Shown: positions 45,570 through 53,779 of the stretch, piece by piece | Numbering within the stretch: the first letter of the stretch is position 1 | Layout of the letters: each line of letters starts with the position of its first letter | NCBI RefSeq assembly: GCF_025574485.1 | Contig: NZ_JAOBPO010000002.1 | Location: forward strand, 746,501-810,500 | From: Kordiimonas aquimaris | Lineage (GTDB): Bacteria > Pseudomonadota > Alphaproteobacteria > Sphingomonadales > Kordiimonadaceae | Direction of reading: 5' to 3' | DNA: 64,000 bases | Made by a program: the position numbers and the translations under genes | Notes under the pieces: generated by a model | What the model was told of the DNA's origin: nothing | The model's database searches: none | The model's input: the letters and a program-made list of their open reading frames with translations, nothing else

Positions 45570-48272
45570 CTAACGCAGTGGGCGTGCTTGTGCCGCCCCG
45601 TGGAAAATAGCATTCATGAAAATCAAGTTTAACCCATCAAGATATGCCCTGATAGTAGGGTCTTGGGTAAAACCAATCACCATACCGTTACCCTTTTCTT
45701 CGACAACCACAAATGGCTTGAAAGCAAGCTGCTTTCTGTTCTCTTCCCACAAGTGACCGCTGACGAGTAAGTCATCAGCAGCATTGAACCATGACACATT
45801 GTTGCCAGTGTTCAATTTGGTTGGCGTATATATGTCGGAGCCACGTACAAGAACGTTGACCGTATCATTGACACCTGAGGCAAGCCAATGGTCCCTGTCT
45901 ATGCTGGCTTTGACCAGTACCCCGGGAATGCTATCCGGAGATTCTGACTTTGGCTCGCTCAGCAGTTTCATCTCATCTAATGAGTTGATGATCTGACCGT
46001 CAACACGGTTGCCTTCGGCGGGTTTGTTAACGCCCTCAGCTTTCACCTGATTTTCGCGGCGAATAGACAGCAGATTTACTTTTTCGTCGGCAAGGTATCG
46101 CACGCCTGTGCCGGTGCCGATCAGAACACCACCACGACGAACCCAGCCTTCCAGCGCATTAGCGCCCCGTTCGCCTAAGAAGCTTGAATAGCTTCCAAAG
46201 CTCGATGGAATAATAATCACCTGATAACGGTCCAGACGCGCCATGTTGAAATCATTAGTCCGAATTACCGTAACCGGATAACCAAACTGACGCTCGATAA
46301 CGAACCGCGTATTGCCTGCTGCATATTGGCTGGTTGGCTCATCCCATAACATAGCAATTTTAGGCGCAATCACACGGTTGGTTGCTCGGCTGCCAAGGTC
46401 CATGCCTGCGTCAACCCAGCTATCATTGATGCCGATAACCTCTGCACCTGTAGATGCAGCAATTTCCGCCACTGTAGTACCAAGGTCACTGGCGTTTCTT
46501 GCGTTATCAATGATCAAGGTTCCCGCGGAATATTCGCGGCCCTGCATTGTAAAGCCCTTATCAATGATTTTCATGTCAATGTTGTTTCGAAGAGCAGCGG
46601 CCATAAAGCGACCAGCTGCCATATCGCCCCATGGAACAAGGTATGCAACGGTTGCGTCGGCATTGGTCACTGAACCGGTCCCAATTCGGTCTGGAATGAC
46701 AGTTTGCATGGACTCGTTAACTTCGCGACCACACGTATCAAGATCAACACCGTACATTAGGGGCAGTGACCATGCTGTTACGTCATAAATGCTATGATCA
46801 ACATTTTTAGCGCGCAGTCTTTCCTGCTCCCGAACAAAATCAGCCTCCATATCCACTTGCGGATCCAAAAGCGTGTGAATCAGGCGTTTGCGTGGTTGTG
46901 CGGCGTCGATAACATAAGCTCCGCTGGAGTATGAAACACCACAAGCTCTGAAATCCGTGGTGGCCTGATTAATTTCGATACCTTGTTCTGCCAGTATACT
47001 GGCCAGTTTTCGGTTGGCTGCTTTATCTCTTGTTGCTGGAAAAATATAGCTGCGGCTATTGCGGTCCGTACGTCCTTCAGCGATTGCAGTTTTTTGGTAG
47101 TTGAAGAAATCCGCCAGAAGTTGCTCGCGGTTAACCGAAGTGGTTTCAGCTGTGGCCAAAGATGTTACGAAGTGTTGTTTGACAGTTTTAGCGTATTTAA
47201 GGTCTGTCCCATCATAGCGATGGTAAACAAGGCCGCGTGATGAGGCTTGCTCATACGTCATGGAAATTGCGCCGTAATAGGCAGGCCAACTAGCACCGTA
47301 TCCGGGATAGAAGGCGTCATAAACGTCCCGTGTGAAATAGTCATAGCCAAACTTATCGAACCATTTGGCGTTGTTTTTGCCAAATAAGAACAACGAATCG
47401 CGTTGATTTTTTGCCAGATGCGGATTGTAAGGAACGGCTTCGGGCGCAAAATAATACGTCGAATTACCGCCCATCTCATGCAAATCAACAAACACTAGAG
47501 GTAGCCATTCAAGTAATGCTTTCGCATGACCTTTAACTTCTGGCTGCGTCAATGAAATCCAATCACGGTTCATATCGAACATATAATGGTTTGTGCGCCC
47601 GGAAGGCCACGGCTCATTATGTTCTGCCGAAGCAGGGTCACTATCTGCAACCAAACCTTTCGCGGTGCGGAAACGATGAATAAACCGGTCGCGCCCATCG
47701 GGGTTTTGCAACGGATTGATGAATACAACGCTGTTTGCCAGAATATTTGGCACGCGGTCATCACCGCGTGCTGCCAGCAAGTGATAGGCCGTCATCATTG
47801 ACGCGTCAGGAGATGAAATTTCGTTGCCGTGAATACCGTACGCAAGCCATGTTGAAGCAGGGAGGTTGGCTATAAGATCGTTGGCGTCAGAATCAGATGT
47901 TTTGCGAGGGTCGGAAAGAGCTTGCATACCAGATTTTATTTCATCAAGGCGTGCAATGTTATCAGGGCTGGAAATAACTGCGTAAATTAGCTCGCGTCCT
48001 TCCCAGGATGCGCCGTACGTCATAATTTTCATGCGGTTTGGTGCGGCAGCGGCGAGGGCGCGCATATAGCGGTTCATGTCGGCATGCGTAGTAATACGTT
48101 CGCCTGATGTGTAGCCCAGAACACTTTTTACTGTTGGAATCGCCGGGTCATAGTTTGCCGCTGGCCAGAAGTACTCATTAGCTGGATCTTGTGCGTTAAC
48201 GCCGCCAAGCAATGAAAAGCCAAATATGAGCATGCTGGCCAGTGTTAATTTTACTATTCTGAGTGCTGACAT
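45570..48272 (-). CDS. Secreted M14-family zinc carboxypeptidase with C-terminal extension
   Basis: The 900-residue protein begins with a signal peptide ending near residue 27 (GGVNAQ). The carboxypeptidase domain covers about 50-370. The zinc ligands are H148 and E151 in GIHGNE and H265 in VDLHEMGG; FINPLQNPDGRDR binds substrate and E341 in MTYEQASSRG is the probable catalytic acid. The remaining 500 residues include a region like a class I glutamine-amidotransferase fold (RYQVIIIPSSFGSY and WVRRGGVLIGTGTGVRYL) seen in other large bacterial M14 proteins. It probably trims peptides in the periplasm. GGGGGA precedes the ATG. Confidence 0.87.
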   Translation of the reverse strand: MSALRIVKLTLASMLIFGFSLLGGVNAQDPANEYFWPAANYDPAIPTVKSVLGYTSGERITTHADMNRYMRALAAAAPNRMKIMTYGASWEGRELIYAVISSPDNIARLDEIKSGMQALSDPRKTSDSDANDLIANLPASTWLAYGIHGNEISSPDASMMTAYHLLAARGDDRVPNILANSVVFINPLQNPDGRDRFIHRFRTAKGLVADSDPASAEHNEPWPSGRTNHYMFDMNRDWISLTQPEVKGHAKALLEWLPLVFVDLHEMGGNSTYYFAPEAVPYNPHLAKNQRDSLFLFGKNNAKWFDKFGYDYFTRDVYDAFYPGYGASWPAYYGAISMTYEQASSRGLVYHRYDGTDLKYAKTVKQHFVTSLATAETTSVNREQLLADFFNYQKTAIAEGRTDRNSRSYIFPATRDKAANRKLASILAEQGIEINQATTDFRACGVSYSSGAYVIDAAQPRKRLIHTLLDPQVDMEADFVREQERLRAKNVDHSIYDVTAWSLPLMYGVDLDTCGREVNESMQTVIPDRIGTGSVTNADATVAYLVPWGDMAAGRFMAAALRNNIDMKIIDKGFTMQGREYSAGTLIIDNARNASDLGTTVAEIAASTGAEVIGINDSWVDAGMDLGSRATNRVIAPKIAMLWDEPTSQYAAGNTRFVIERQFGYPVTVIRTNDFNMARLDRYQVIIIPSSFGSYSSFLGERGANALEGWVRRGGVLIGTGTGVRYLADEKVNLLSIRRENQVKAEGVNKPAEGNRVDGQIINSLDEMKLLSEPKSESPDSIPGVLVKASIDRDHWLASGVNDTVNVLVRGSDIYTPTKLNTGNNVSWFNAADDLLVSGHLWEENRKQLAFKPFVVVEEKGNGMVIGFTQDPTIRAYLDGLNLIFMNAIFHGAAQARPLR

Positions 48273-48421
48273 AAAAATTCCCCCTTATAACTCTGCCAAA
48301 CGAAAATGTGATTATAGTCAATAAAGTTAAATTGCTGACTTGAAAAGCTTTGAAGAATCACATATCGGTGCGTTGAAATATAACTGCGGAAGATAACAGA
48401 TCATTAGATTAATACTTTCGC

Positions 48422-48450
48422 TTGATTTTTAAAAGGTGTGCCCTTATGGT
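48422..48450 (+). promoter_or_regulatory. Candidate housekeeping promoter of rpmF
   Basis: TTGATT (48422-48427) and TATGGT (48445-48450) are separated by 17 bp and lie about 96 bp before the rpmF start. Both hexamers match the consensus at four positions. No alternative of this quality is evident in the 273-bp gap between the divergent M14 peptidase and rpmF genes. Confidence 0.4.
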
Positions 48451-48545
48451 GCGCGCCTTGATTTGAGGTGTTCGCCGTTGGGCGGATCCATTTATGACGC
48501 GAGACTGTCTTATTAAAAGGCGCTGGCGAGTAAAAAGGTAAGAAA

Positions 48546-48731
48546 ATGGCTGTTCCAAAGAGAAAAGTATCCCCATCTCGCCGTGGTATGCGTCGTGCAC
48601 ATGATGCCCTGAAAGCTGTAAACTATCAGGAAGATTCGCATACAGGTGAATATAAACTGCGTCATCACATCGACCTGAAAACAGGTATGTATCGTGGTAA
48701 GCAGATTGTGGAGCCAAAAGGCGACTATTAA
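48546..48731 (+). CDS. rpmF: Large-subunit ribosomal protein bL32
   Basis: The 61-residue basic protein begins [20 protein letters not shown] and contains [17 protein letters not shown], both diagnostic of bL32. It lacks the CxxC zinc motif, like other alphaproteobacterial copies. It is a single-gene unit flanked by a good promoter candidate and a terminator. plsX and fabH, which follow rpmF in enterobacteria, are not here. Confidence 0.97.
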   Translation: MAVPKRKVSPSRRGMRRAHDALKAVNYQEDSHTGEYKLRHHIDLKTGMYRGKQIVEPKGDY

Positions 48732-48758
48732 ATTTAGTCACTTTTCACAAAGTTTAAG

Positions 48759-48790
48759 AGCGTCGCTTTTTCGAAGCGTCGCTTTTTTTT
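48759..48790 (+). terminator. Rho-independent terminator after rpmF
   Basis: A 10-bp stem AGCGTCGCTT / AAGCGTCGCT with one T-T mismatch and a 5-nt loop is followed by eight T residues. The two arms also read as a direct repeat because the sequence is nearly self-complementary. Confidence 0.8.
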
Positions 48791-48852
48791 GTCTTATTTC
48801 CGTACATTATGTTTGCTAGGATAGTTTTCAAATTCACAGGAAGGACGAAACG

Positions 48853-49623
48853 ATGATTCGTAAGCTTGTTCTCGTTGCTGCTTTTTTTACATTAACCGCT
48901 TGTCTTGCTGAAAACTCAGTAACAGGACGCTCGCAGTTTATCATCATTCCACCTAGTCAGGATGCAGCGCTTGGGCTTGAGGCAATGCAGGAAGTTAAGA
49001 AAACAGCACCTGTTGTTACCACAGGTGCAATGGCACGGCGTGTTCAAGAGATGGGCCAGCGCATTGCGCGCGTTTCTGACCGTCCTGAACTTGATTGGGA
49101 ATTCATTGTTATTGATGAGCCAGTCCTGAACGCATGGGCTTTGCCTGGTGGCAAGGTAGCTATTTATCGGAAAATGCTTGATAACCTTAACGATGAACAA
49201 TTGGCTGCGGTGGTTGGTCATGAAATTGCTCATGCTGTACTACGACACGGTGCAGAACAGATGAGCCGGGCTCAGGCACAAAATGCCGCTATTCTTGGCC
49301 TTGGGGTTCTCGTTGGTACACAAACAGAAAATCAGCAAATGTCGCAACTGGCTGTAAGCCTAGGTGCTCTAGCATCGCAAGGCTTTGTTTCCTTGCCGCA
49401 TAGTCGGAAAATGGAACTCGAAGCAGACCATGTGGGTGCTATATATATGGCAAAAGCCGGATATGATCCAAGAAATGCCATCACACTATGGCAGAAGATG
49501 GCAAGCTTGAAAGAAGGTGGCGGTAGTCAACCAACGTTCTTCTCTACACACCCATCAGATGACAAGCGTATTGAGCGGCTGCGAGATAATATGCCGCGGT
49601 ATCTGGAATATTACCGCGGTTAA
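48853..49623 (+). CDS. M48-family metalloprotease lipoprotein (LoiP/BepA-like)
   Basis: The 256-residue protein starts with a lipoprotein signal ending in LTAC (Cys17). The zinc motif HEIAH is at 123-127 and the third ligand lies in ELEADHVGAIYMAKAGYD. A short C-terminus carries FFSTHPSDDKRIERL, typical of this subgroup. The inferred role is quality control of outer-membrane or periplasmic proteins. It follows the rpmF terminator, so it needs its own promoter, and it is convergent with the next gene. Confidence 0.92.
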   Translation: MIRKLVLVAAFFTLTACLAENSVTGRSQFIIIPPSQDAALGLEAMQEVKKTAPVVTTGAMARRVQEMGQRIARVSDRPELDWEFIVIDEPVLNAWALPGGKVAIYRKMLDNLNDEQLAAVVGHEIAHAVLRHGAEQMSRAQAQNAAILGLGVLVGTQTENQQMSQLAVSLGALASQGFVSLPHSRKMELEADHVGAIYMAKAGYDPRNAITLWQKMASLKEGGGSQPTFFSTHPSDDKRIERLRDNMPRYLEYYRG

Positions 49624-49624
49624 T

Positions 49625-49645
49625 GGGCACTTAAGCGCCCCTTTT
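49625..49645. terminator. Weak hairpin between convergent genes
   Basis: GGGCxCTT and AAGxGCCC can pair as a short stem with one mismatch, followed by CTTTT on the plus strand. It sits two bases after the M48 stop, ahead of the convergent lactonase gene. Strength is doubtful. Confidence 0.35.
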
Positions 49646-49670
49646 GACTTAAATGGTACTCATTCAGTTC

Positions 49671-50507
49671 TCAATCCAGGTAGCCTGGTAGTTTAGGCAT
49701 TTTATCCGTATCGTCTTTTTCGTGCTGGATAATAACGCGTGCGCCGCTTTCTTTCGCTAATTTCTCGAAACGGTCCATAGATTTCAATGTGTCTTCTACA
49801 TTCGTGTTGAATGTCGGAATTGTTCTGAGTTCACGCGACTCAGTCAGATGGTACAGGTCACCTGAAAGTAAAACAGGACCACTGTTTTCTAGGTTAACCA
49901 TCAATGATGTATGCCCCGGCGTGTGCCCTGGTAGTGACAGGATGGTTACACTGCCGTCGCCGAATACATCATGGTCACCGGTAAATTTAATTTTTTCCGA
50001 CTTATCTAATTTGTCGTATGCAGCAATAGCCTGAGGGTTAGCGCGTTTTTCTGCACTGAACATGTCAGCATATTCATTTTCATGCACAATCCATGTAGCG
50101 CCTGCATAGTCATTTAAGTTGCCAGTATGATCAAAATGCGAGTGTGAGATGGAAACGAAATCGATATCATTTGCGGAAACACCGATTTCGCTCAGTTGTG
50201 CGTCCAGTGTTTTTGGTAGCATCAATTTGTATGGACCATTGGTAAAGCCATCTTCTGCCTCAGCTATGGCTTTAGGTAACCCTGTGTCCCAAAGCAGATC
50301 ACCTTTGGGATGCCTGATAAGAAAACAAGCGTCGCCAGCTTTGTTTGTGCGACCATCGAATTCGCCGCCGCGCGCGAACAAGCTAAGGTCATTCATGTCA
50401 ATTTCGCCGCAATTGAATGTATAAAGTTTAATGTCTGCGGCTGATGTGGCTGGCGCAAAAGAAATTGCCGCGCTGAGGCAAAGGCTAGAAAGGAGAGCTT
50501 TTTTCAT
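49671..50507 (-). CDS. Secreted metallo-beta-lactamase-fold hydrolase, N-acyl homoserine lactonase-like
   Basis: The 278-residue protein has a clear signal peptide (cleavage near TSAAD, residue 24). The dinuclear zinc motif is H122-x-H124-x-D126-H127 in SHSHFDHTGN, with further ligands in SLPGHTPGHTSLM and LLSGDLYH. Domain order and the FLIRHPKGDLLWDTG segment resemble the AHL lactonase family. If it acts on acyl-homoserine lactones it would do so in the periplasm or outside; other lactones or esters are equally possible. AAGGAT precedes the ATG. A perfect dyad lies just upstream. Confidence 0.82.
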   Translation of the reverse strand: MKKALLSSLCLSAAISFAPATSAADIKLYTFNCGEIDMNDLSLFARGGEFDGRTNKAGDACFLIRHPKGDLLWDTGLPKAIAEAEDGFTNGPYKLMLPKTLDAQLSEIGVSANDIDFVSISHSHFDHTGNLNDYAGATWIVHENEYADMFSAEKRANPQAIAAYDKLDKSEKIKFTGDHDVFGDGSVTILSLPGHTPGHTSLMVNLENSGPVLLSGDLYHLTESRELRTIPTFNTNVEDTLKSMDRFEKLAKESGARVIIQHEKDDTDKMPKLPGYLD

Positions 50508-50529
50508 GAGTGATCCTTTTCAAATACAT

Positions 50530-50546
50530 ATATGCCTATGGCATAT
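50530..50546. promoter_or_regulatory. Perfect 7-bp inverted repeat upstream of the lactonase-like gene
   Basis: ATATGCC (50530-50536) and GGCATAT (50540-50546) flank TAT. The dyad lies 23-39 bp before the lactonase start and 27 bp upstream of the nadC stop boundary. There is no T tract on either strand, so an operator is more likely than a terminator. Confidence 0.4.
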
Positions 50547-50572
50547 CCAAAAATGTTGGCAGAATAAAGAAT

Positions 50573-51418
50573 TCAGGCCTCTGCGAAGTCGAGGCCAATA
50601 TCAACAGCAGGTGCTGACTGCGTCAATCGTCCTACCGAGATGTAATCCACACCGGTTTCGGCAATGGCGCGAATGGTTTGAAGTGTAACTCCACCGGAGG
50701 CTTCACATGGGATCCTGCCATTAACAATAGTAAGCGCCTCACTGATAGTAGTCGGAGACATGTTGTCCAAGAGTAGGCTGGTCGCGCCAACCTCAACAGC
50801 TTCGCTCACCTGAGCAAGGGTATCGCATTCAACTTGAATTTTTGTTTGCCCAGCAGTGATCGCAGCCTCAACAGCCTGGCGAATAGAGCCTGCGACAGCT
50901 ATATGATTGTCCTTAATCATCACAGCATCAAACAGGCCCATGCGGTGGTTTTTAGCACCACCACACGCTGCGGCGTATTTGTCCAGTTTCCGCAGGCCAG
51001 GTGTTGTCTTGCGTGTGTCCAGCAATATAGTGGCTGTTTCTTTGATCGCATCGACATAAGTGTGGGTGAGGGTGGCAATACCAGACATATGTTGAATGAT
51101 ATTTAGTGCTGTGCGTTCGGCTGATAAAAGGGCTCTGGCTGCAGCGTTGATGGTTGCGATCTTGTCGCCTGCCTTCAGAGGCGCACCATCTTTTACGGTC
51201 ACTGCGATATCTGCATTTGGGTCAAGGCGTTTAATGATAGGAGCCAGCAATGGCAGGCCTGCAACAATCATATCTTCTCGTGCATTCATGGTTGCAACAA
51301 GCATGGCGTCTTCAGGGATGACTGTTTCAGCGGTTATGTCGCCGCTGCCAATATCCTCTGCAAAAGCAATATCAATGAAAGTATTAATTTCTGCTGTATC
51401 TAGAGGAAAGTCTGTCAC
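50573..51418 (-). CDS. nadC: Quinolinate phosphoribosyltransferase (decarboxylating)
   Basis: The 281-residue enzyme converts quinolinate and PRPP to nicotinate mononucleotide. Motifs are ERTALNIIQHMSGIATLT, LLDTRKTTPGLRKLDKYA, GGAKNHRMGLFDAVMIKDNH and EASGGVTLQTIRAIAETGVD. It starts 14 bp after nadA ends, giving a nadA-nadC unit. nadB (aspartate oxidase) is not visible in the window. Confidence 0.97.
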   Translation of the reverse strand: MTDFPLDTAEINTFIDIAFAEDIGSGDITAETVIPEDAMLVATMNAREDMIVAGLPLLAPIIKRLDPNADIAVTVKDGAPLKAGDKIATINAAARALLSAERTALNIIQHMSGIATLTHTYVDAIKETATILLDTRKTTPGLRKLDKYAAACGGAKNHRMGLFDAVMIKDNHIAVAGSIRQAVEAAITAGQTKIQVECDTLAQVSEAVEVGATSLLLDNMSPTTISEALTIVNGRIPCEASGGVTLQTIRAIAETGVDYISVGRLTQSAPAVDIGLDFAEA

Positions 51419-51432
51419 AGAAAGCGCCCCAA

Positions 51433-52431
51433 TTACTCTGAAATGGCAGAAACATCTTTTGCTGGGCCGGATGTTGGACTCATCTCAAGCATACGGCGTA
51501 ATGGTTTTTCAGCGGCAACGCGTGTATCTTCATCCAGGTCAATTTCGGGGCCAAGGTCACGCAAGCACAGATACAGTTTCTGCATCGTATTGAGCGCCAT
51601 GTACGGGCATGTATTGCAACTGCAGTTGCCATCAGCTCCCGGCGCACCAATGAAGGTTTTGTGAGGTGCGGCCTTCTCCATTTGGTGAATAATACCAGGC
51701 TCAGTTGCAATGATCAGAGTGTCTGCTTCACTTTCAAGTGCAAACTTAAGTATGGAGCTTGTAGAACCCGCATGATCAGCGTGCTGAATAATATTATCCG
51801 GGCATTCCGGATGCGCCGCTACTGGGGCTTCCGGGTGTTTTGCCTTCAATTTAATCAGTTCTTTTTCACTGAAAAGCTCGTGTACAATGCACGTGCCTTG
51901 CCATAAGAGCATGTCGCGGTTCAGTTTGCGCGATAAGTATCCGCCCAAGTGACGGTCTGGTGCAAAAATTATCTTCTGATCTTCAGGTATTTGGCTCACG
52001 ATGTGTTCAGCGTTTGAGCTGGTGACAATAATATCTGTCAATGCCTTAACCGCTGCCGAACAATTGATATAGCTAAGTACCATATGGTCTGGGTGTGCTT
52101 CGACAAATTCTTTAAATTCATCGGGTGGGCAACTGTCTTCCAAACTACAACCGGCGTCGAGGTCAGGTAGAACGACGGTTTTTTCCGGGCTGAGAATTTT
52201 TGCAACTTCAGCCATGAAGCGTACACCGCAAAACACGATAACTTCTGCGTCTGTTTCGGCTGCTTTACGAGACAAATCAAGACTATCGCCTACGAAATCA
52301 GCGATATCCTGAATTTCAGGCGCTTGATAATAGTGCGCGAGAATGACGGCATTTTTTTCTTTACGCAGACGCTTGATTTCTTCAACCAAGTCCATCGTTG
52401 GGTCTACGTTTTTACCAGCCATCAAGTTCAT
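51433..52431 (-). CDS. nadA: Quinolinate synthase
   Basis: The protein has 332 residues from the ATG at 52431, which follows GGAGAG by six bases; the frame is open 23 codons further upstream with no conservation. It condenses iminoaspartate and dihydroxyacetone phosphate. The three [4Fe-4S] cysteines are likely those in FCGVRFMAE, near the CPDNI region and in CNTCPYM. AHYYQAPEIQDIADFVGDSL is the family start. It is the first gene of the NAD unit. Confidence 0.96.
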   Translation of the reverse strand: MNLMAGKNVDPTMDLVEEIKRLRKEKNAVILAHYYQAPEIQDIADFVGDSLDLSRKAAETDAEVIVFCGVRFMAEVAKILSPEKTVVLPDLDAGCSLEDSCPPDEFKEFVEAHPDHMVLSYINCSAAVKALTDIIVTSSNAEHIVSQIPEDQKIIFAPDRHLGGYLSRKLNRDMLLWQGTCIVHELFSEKELIKLKAKHPEAPVAAHPECPDNIIQHADHAGSTSSILKFALESEADTLIIATEPGIIHQMEKAAPHKTFIGAPGADGNCSCNTCPYMALNTMQKLYLCLRDLGPEIDLDEDTRVAAEKPLRRMLEMSPTSGPAKDVSAISE

Positions 52432-52532
52432 ATCGTCTCTCCGAACGTCGAAAATCAGCATTTCAGCCGCATAGATACAGGCGCTTGCGCCTGAGTGCAA
52501 TCAAGGAATTGTTGCCATGAGTACAGATAATA

Positions 52533-53450
52533 TCATCCAAGCCTGTACTTAGCTTCAAGTGTTGGCGGGCCTTCACATTGAATGCGGTCATTTTCTTCAA
52601 GTGAAATCATGTGCGCAAGTACCGAGCGAGCGGCTGCCGGATGAAGGCGCTTGTCAACATCCTTGTACATGACGGTGACCAGTTGATCAATTTGCATAGG
52701 GCCGTTTTCAAGGTGTTTAAGAATTTGACCCTCGCGCATGCGCCGGTGAGTTATGATACCTCGAATAAAAGGCGCTGGCTCGTCAACCCAAGGACCGTGG
52801 GTTGGCGCAAGTCTATCCGCATTTAATGCTGCTACTTTCTTCAGGCTGGCAAGATAATCACTCATGTCTCCGTCTGGTGGTGATATTACAGTGGTTGCCC
52901 AGCCCATAATGTGATCACCTACAAATAGTGTGTTTTCTTCATGTAGGTGATAGCAGATGTGATTAGCCGTATGACCGGGTGTGTGAATGGCCTGAAGTGT
53001 CCAGCCATTGCCTGATAATATTTCACCGTCTTTTATTTTCACATCTGGTAAAAATGTTTTATCTGCACCAGCCTCTACTTCTTCTGTATCTAATCCGCCT
53101 TTTCTACCACTGCCATGAGCACCAAATGCATATGTCAGCGCGCCTGTTTTTTCCTTTAGCCAATTTGCCAAAGGTGAGTGGTCAGCATGTGTGTGCGTCA
53201 CAAGGATATGGCTGATGCGGCGGCCATTTAAAGCGTCCAGTATTGCTTGACCGTGCGCTGGCATTAGTGGGCCAGGGTCAATGACAGCGACGTCAGTTTT
53301 GTTGCCTACAATGTATGTACCTGTTCCTGTGTATGTATATGGGCTGGGATTGTTGCACAGCAACCGCTCAATCAGTACAGACATGCGCTCGGCCTCGCCG
53401 TAGTTGGCACTAAAGTCTTGTTTGAAAAGGGAAGGCTGCTCTTCACTCAC
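52533..53450 (-). CDS. LACTB2-like metallo-beta-lactamase-fold hydrolase
   Basis: The 305-residue cytoplasmic protein has the metal motif H86-x-H88-x-D90-H91 (THTHADHSPL), further ligands in IHTPGHTANHICYH and FVGDHIMGW, and a C-terminal winged-helix domain (about residues 225-300) that begins HRRMREGQILKHLENG, as in LACTB2-type enzymes. Eukaryotic LACTB2 is an RNA endonuclease; bacterial activities are not established. The start is GTG, with AGGA about nine bases upstream. Confidence 0.85.
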   Translation of the reverse strand: MSEEQPSLFKQDFSANYGEAERMSVLIERLLCNNPSPYTYTGTGTYIVGNKTDVAVIDPGPLMPAHGQAILDALNGRRISHILVTHTHADHSPLANWLKEKTGALTYAFGAHGSGRKGGLDTEEVEAGADKTFLPDVKIKDGEILSGNGWTLQAIHTPGHTANHICYHLHEENTLFVGDHIMGWATTVISPPDGDMSDYLASLKKVAALNADRLAPTHGPWVDEPAPFIRGIITHRRMREGQILKHLENGPMQIDQLVTVMYKDVDKRLHPAAARSVLAHMISLEENDRIQCEGPPTLEAKYRLG

Positions 53451-53503
53451 TACACTAATCCTAAATACTATTTCATTAGCATGTTAATTAGCATGTTTCA
53501 GGC

Positions 53504-53631
53504 AAAAGAAAACCGGCGACGCTTGGGGTGTTTGGAAAGCAAGCATCGCCGGATTATTGGAAATACGCATACCTTGATGGTTTGACATATATTCAAGTCA
53601 CGCAATCGATGGCAGTCGTTCTGCGGACTTG
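53504..53631 (-). ncRNA. Predicted sigma-54-dependent small RNA
   Basis: The boundaries come from a sigma-54 promoter (predicted start near 53631) and a rho-independent terminator on the minus strand. The RNA would be about 128 nt. Its 5' part can fold as CAAGTC-CGCA pairing with TGCG-T-GACTTG. An AT-rich unpaired middle follows, then the terminator: CCGGCGATGCTT (53552-53541) pairs with AAGCGTCGCCGG (53524-53513) with one C-A mismatch, and TTTTCTTTT ends it. No open reading frame with a ribosome site is evident. The hairpin could instead terminate ispB read-through, but it is about 230 nt past that stop. Targets are unknown. Confidence 0.6.
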
Positions 53632-53640
53632 TAATTACAT

Positions 53641-53658
53641 TCGCAATGGTTGTGCCAA
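53641..53658 (-). promoter_or_regulatory. Sigma-54 (-24/-12) promoter
   Basis: Read on the minus strand, the sequence is TTGGCACAACCATTGCGA. It matches TGGCAC-N5-TTGC exactly, with the diagnostic GG and GC dinucleotides separated by 10 bp (GG at 53656-53655, GC at 53644-53643). It points away from the polyprenyl synthase gene into a gene-free stretch that ends at a terminator. Confidence 0.65.
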
Positions 53659-53728
53659 TATTTTTGTATATATATTACAATGGCTTATAATTTTTTCTGT
53701 ATGACAGTGTTCCATGTTGAACCACGGC

Positions 53729-53770
53729 TGTATCAAAATGAAACAGCATGTGATGCATCAAAATGGGACA
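53729..53770 (-). promoter_or_regulatory. Paired 17-bp repeats, candidate enhancer for a sigma-54 activator
   Basis: TGTATCAAAATGAAACA (53729-53745) and TGCATCAAAATGGGACA (53754-53770) are identical at 14 of 17 positions and spaced 25 bp apart. Each is an imperfect dyad (TGTATC/GAAACA type). They lie about 100-140 bp upstream of the predicted start of the small RNA, the usual place for bacterial enhancer-binding proteins. A perfect palindrome TGATGCATCA overlaps the second copy. Confidence 0.5.
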
Positions 53771-53779
53771 ATTGATGAC

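Noticed and set aside
48546-48731. Missing plsX-fabH after rpmF as an anomaly
   Set aside because: The rpmF-plsX-fabH order is typical of enterobacteria. As far as I recall, alphaproteobacteria usually have rpmF on its own, so this is not unusual.
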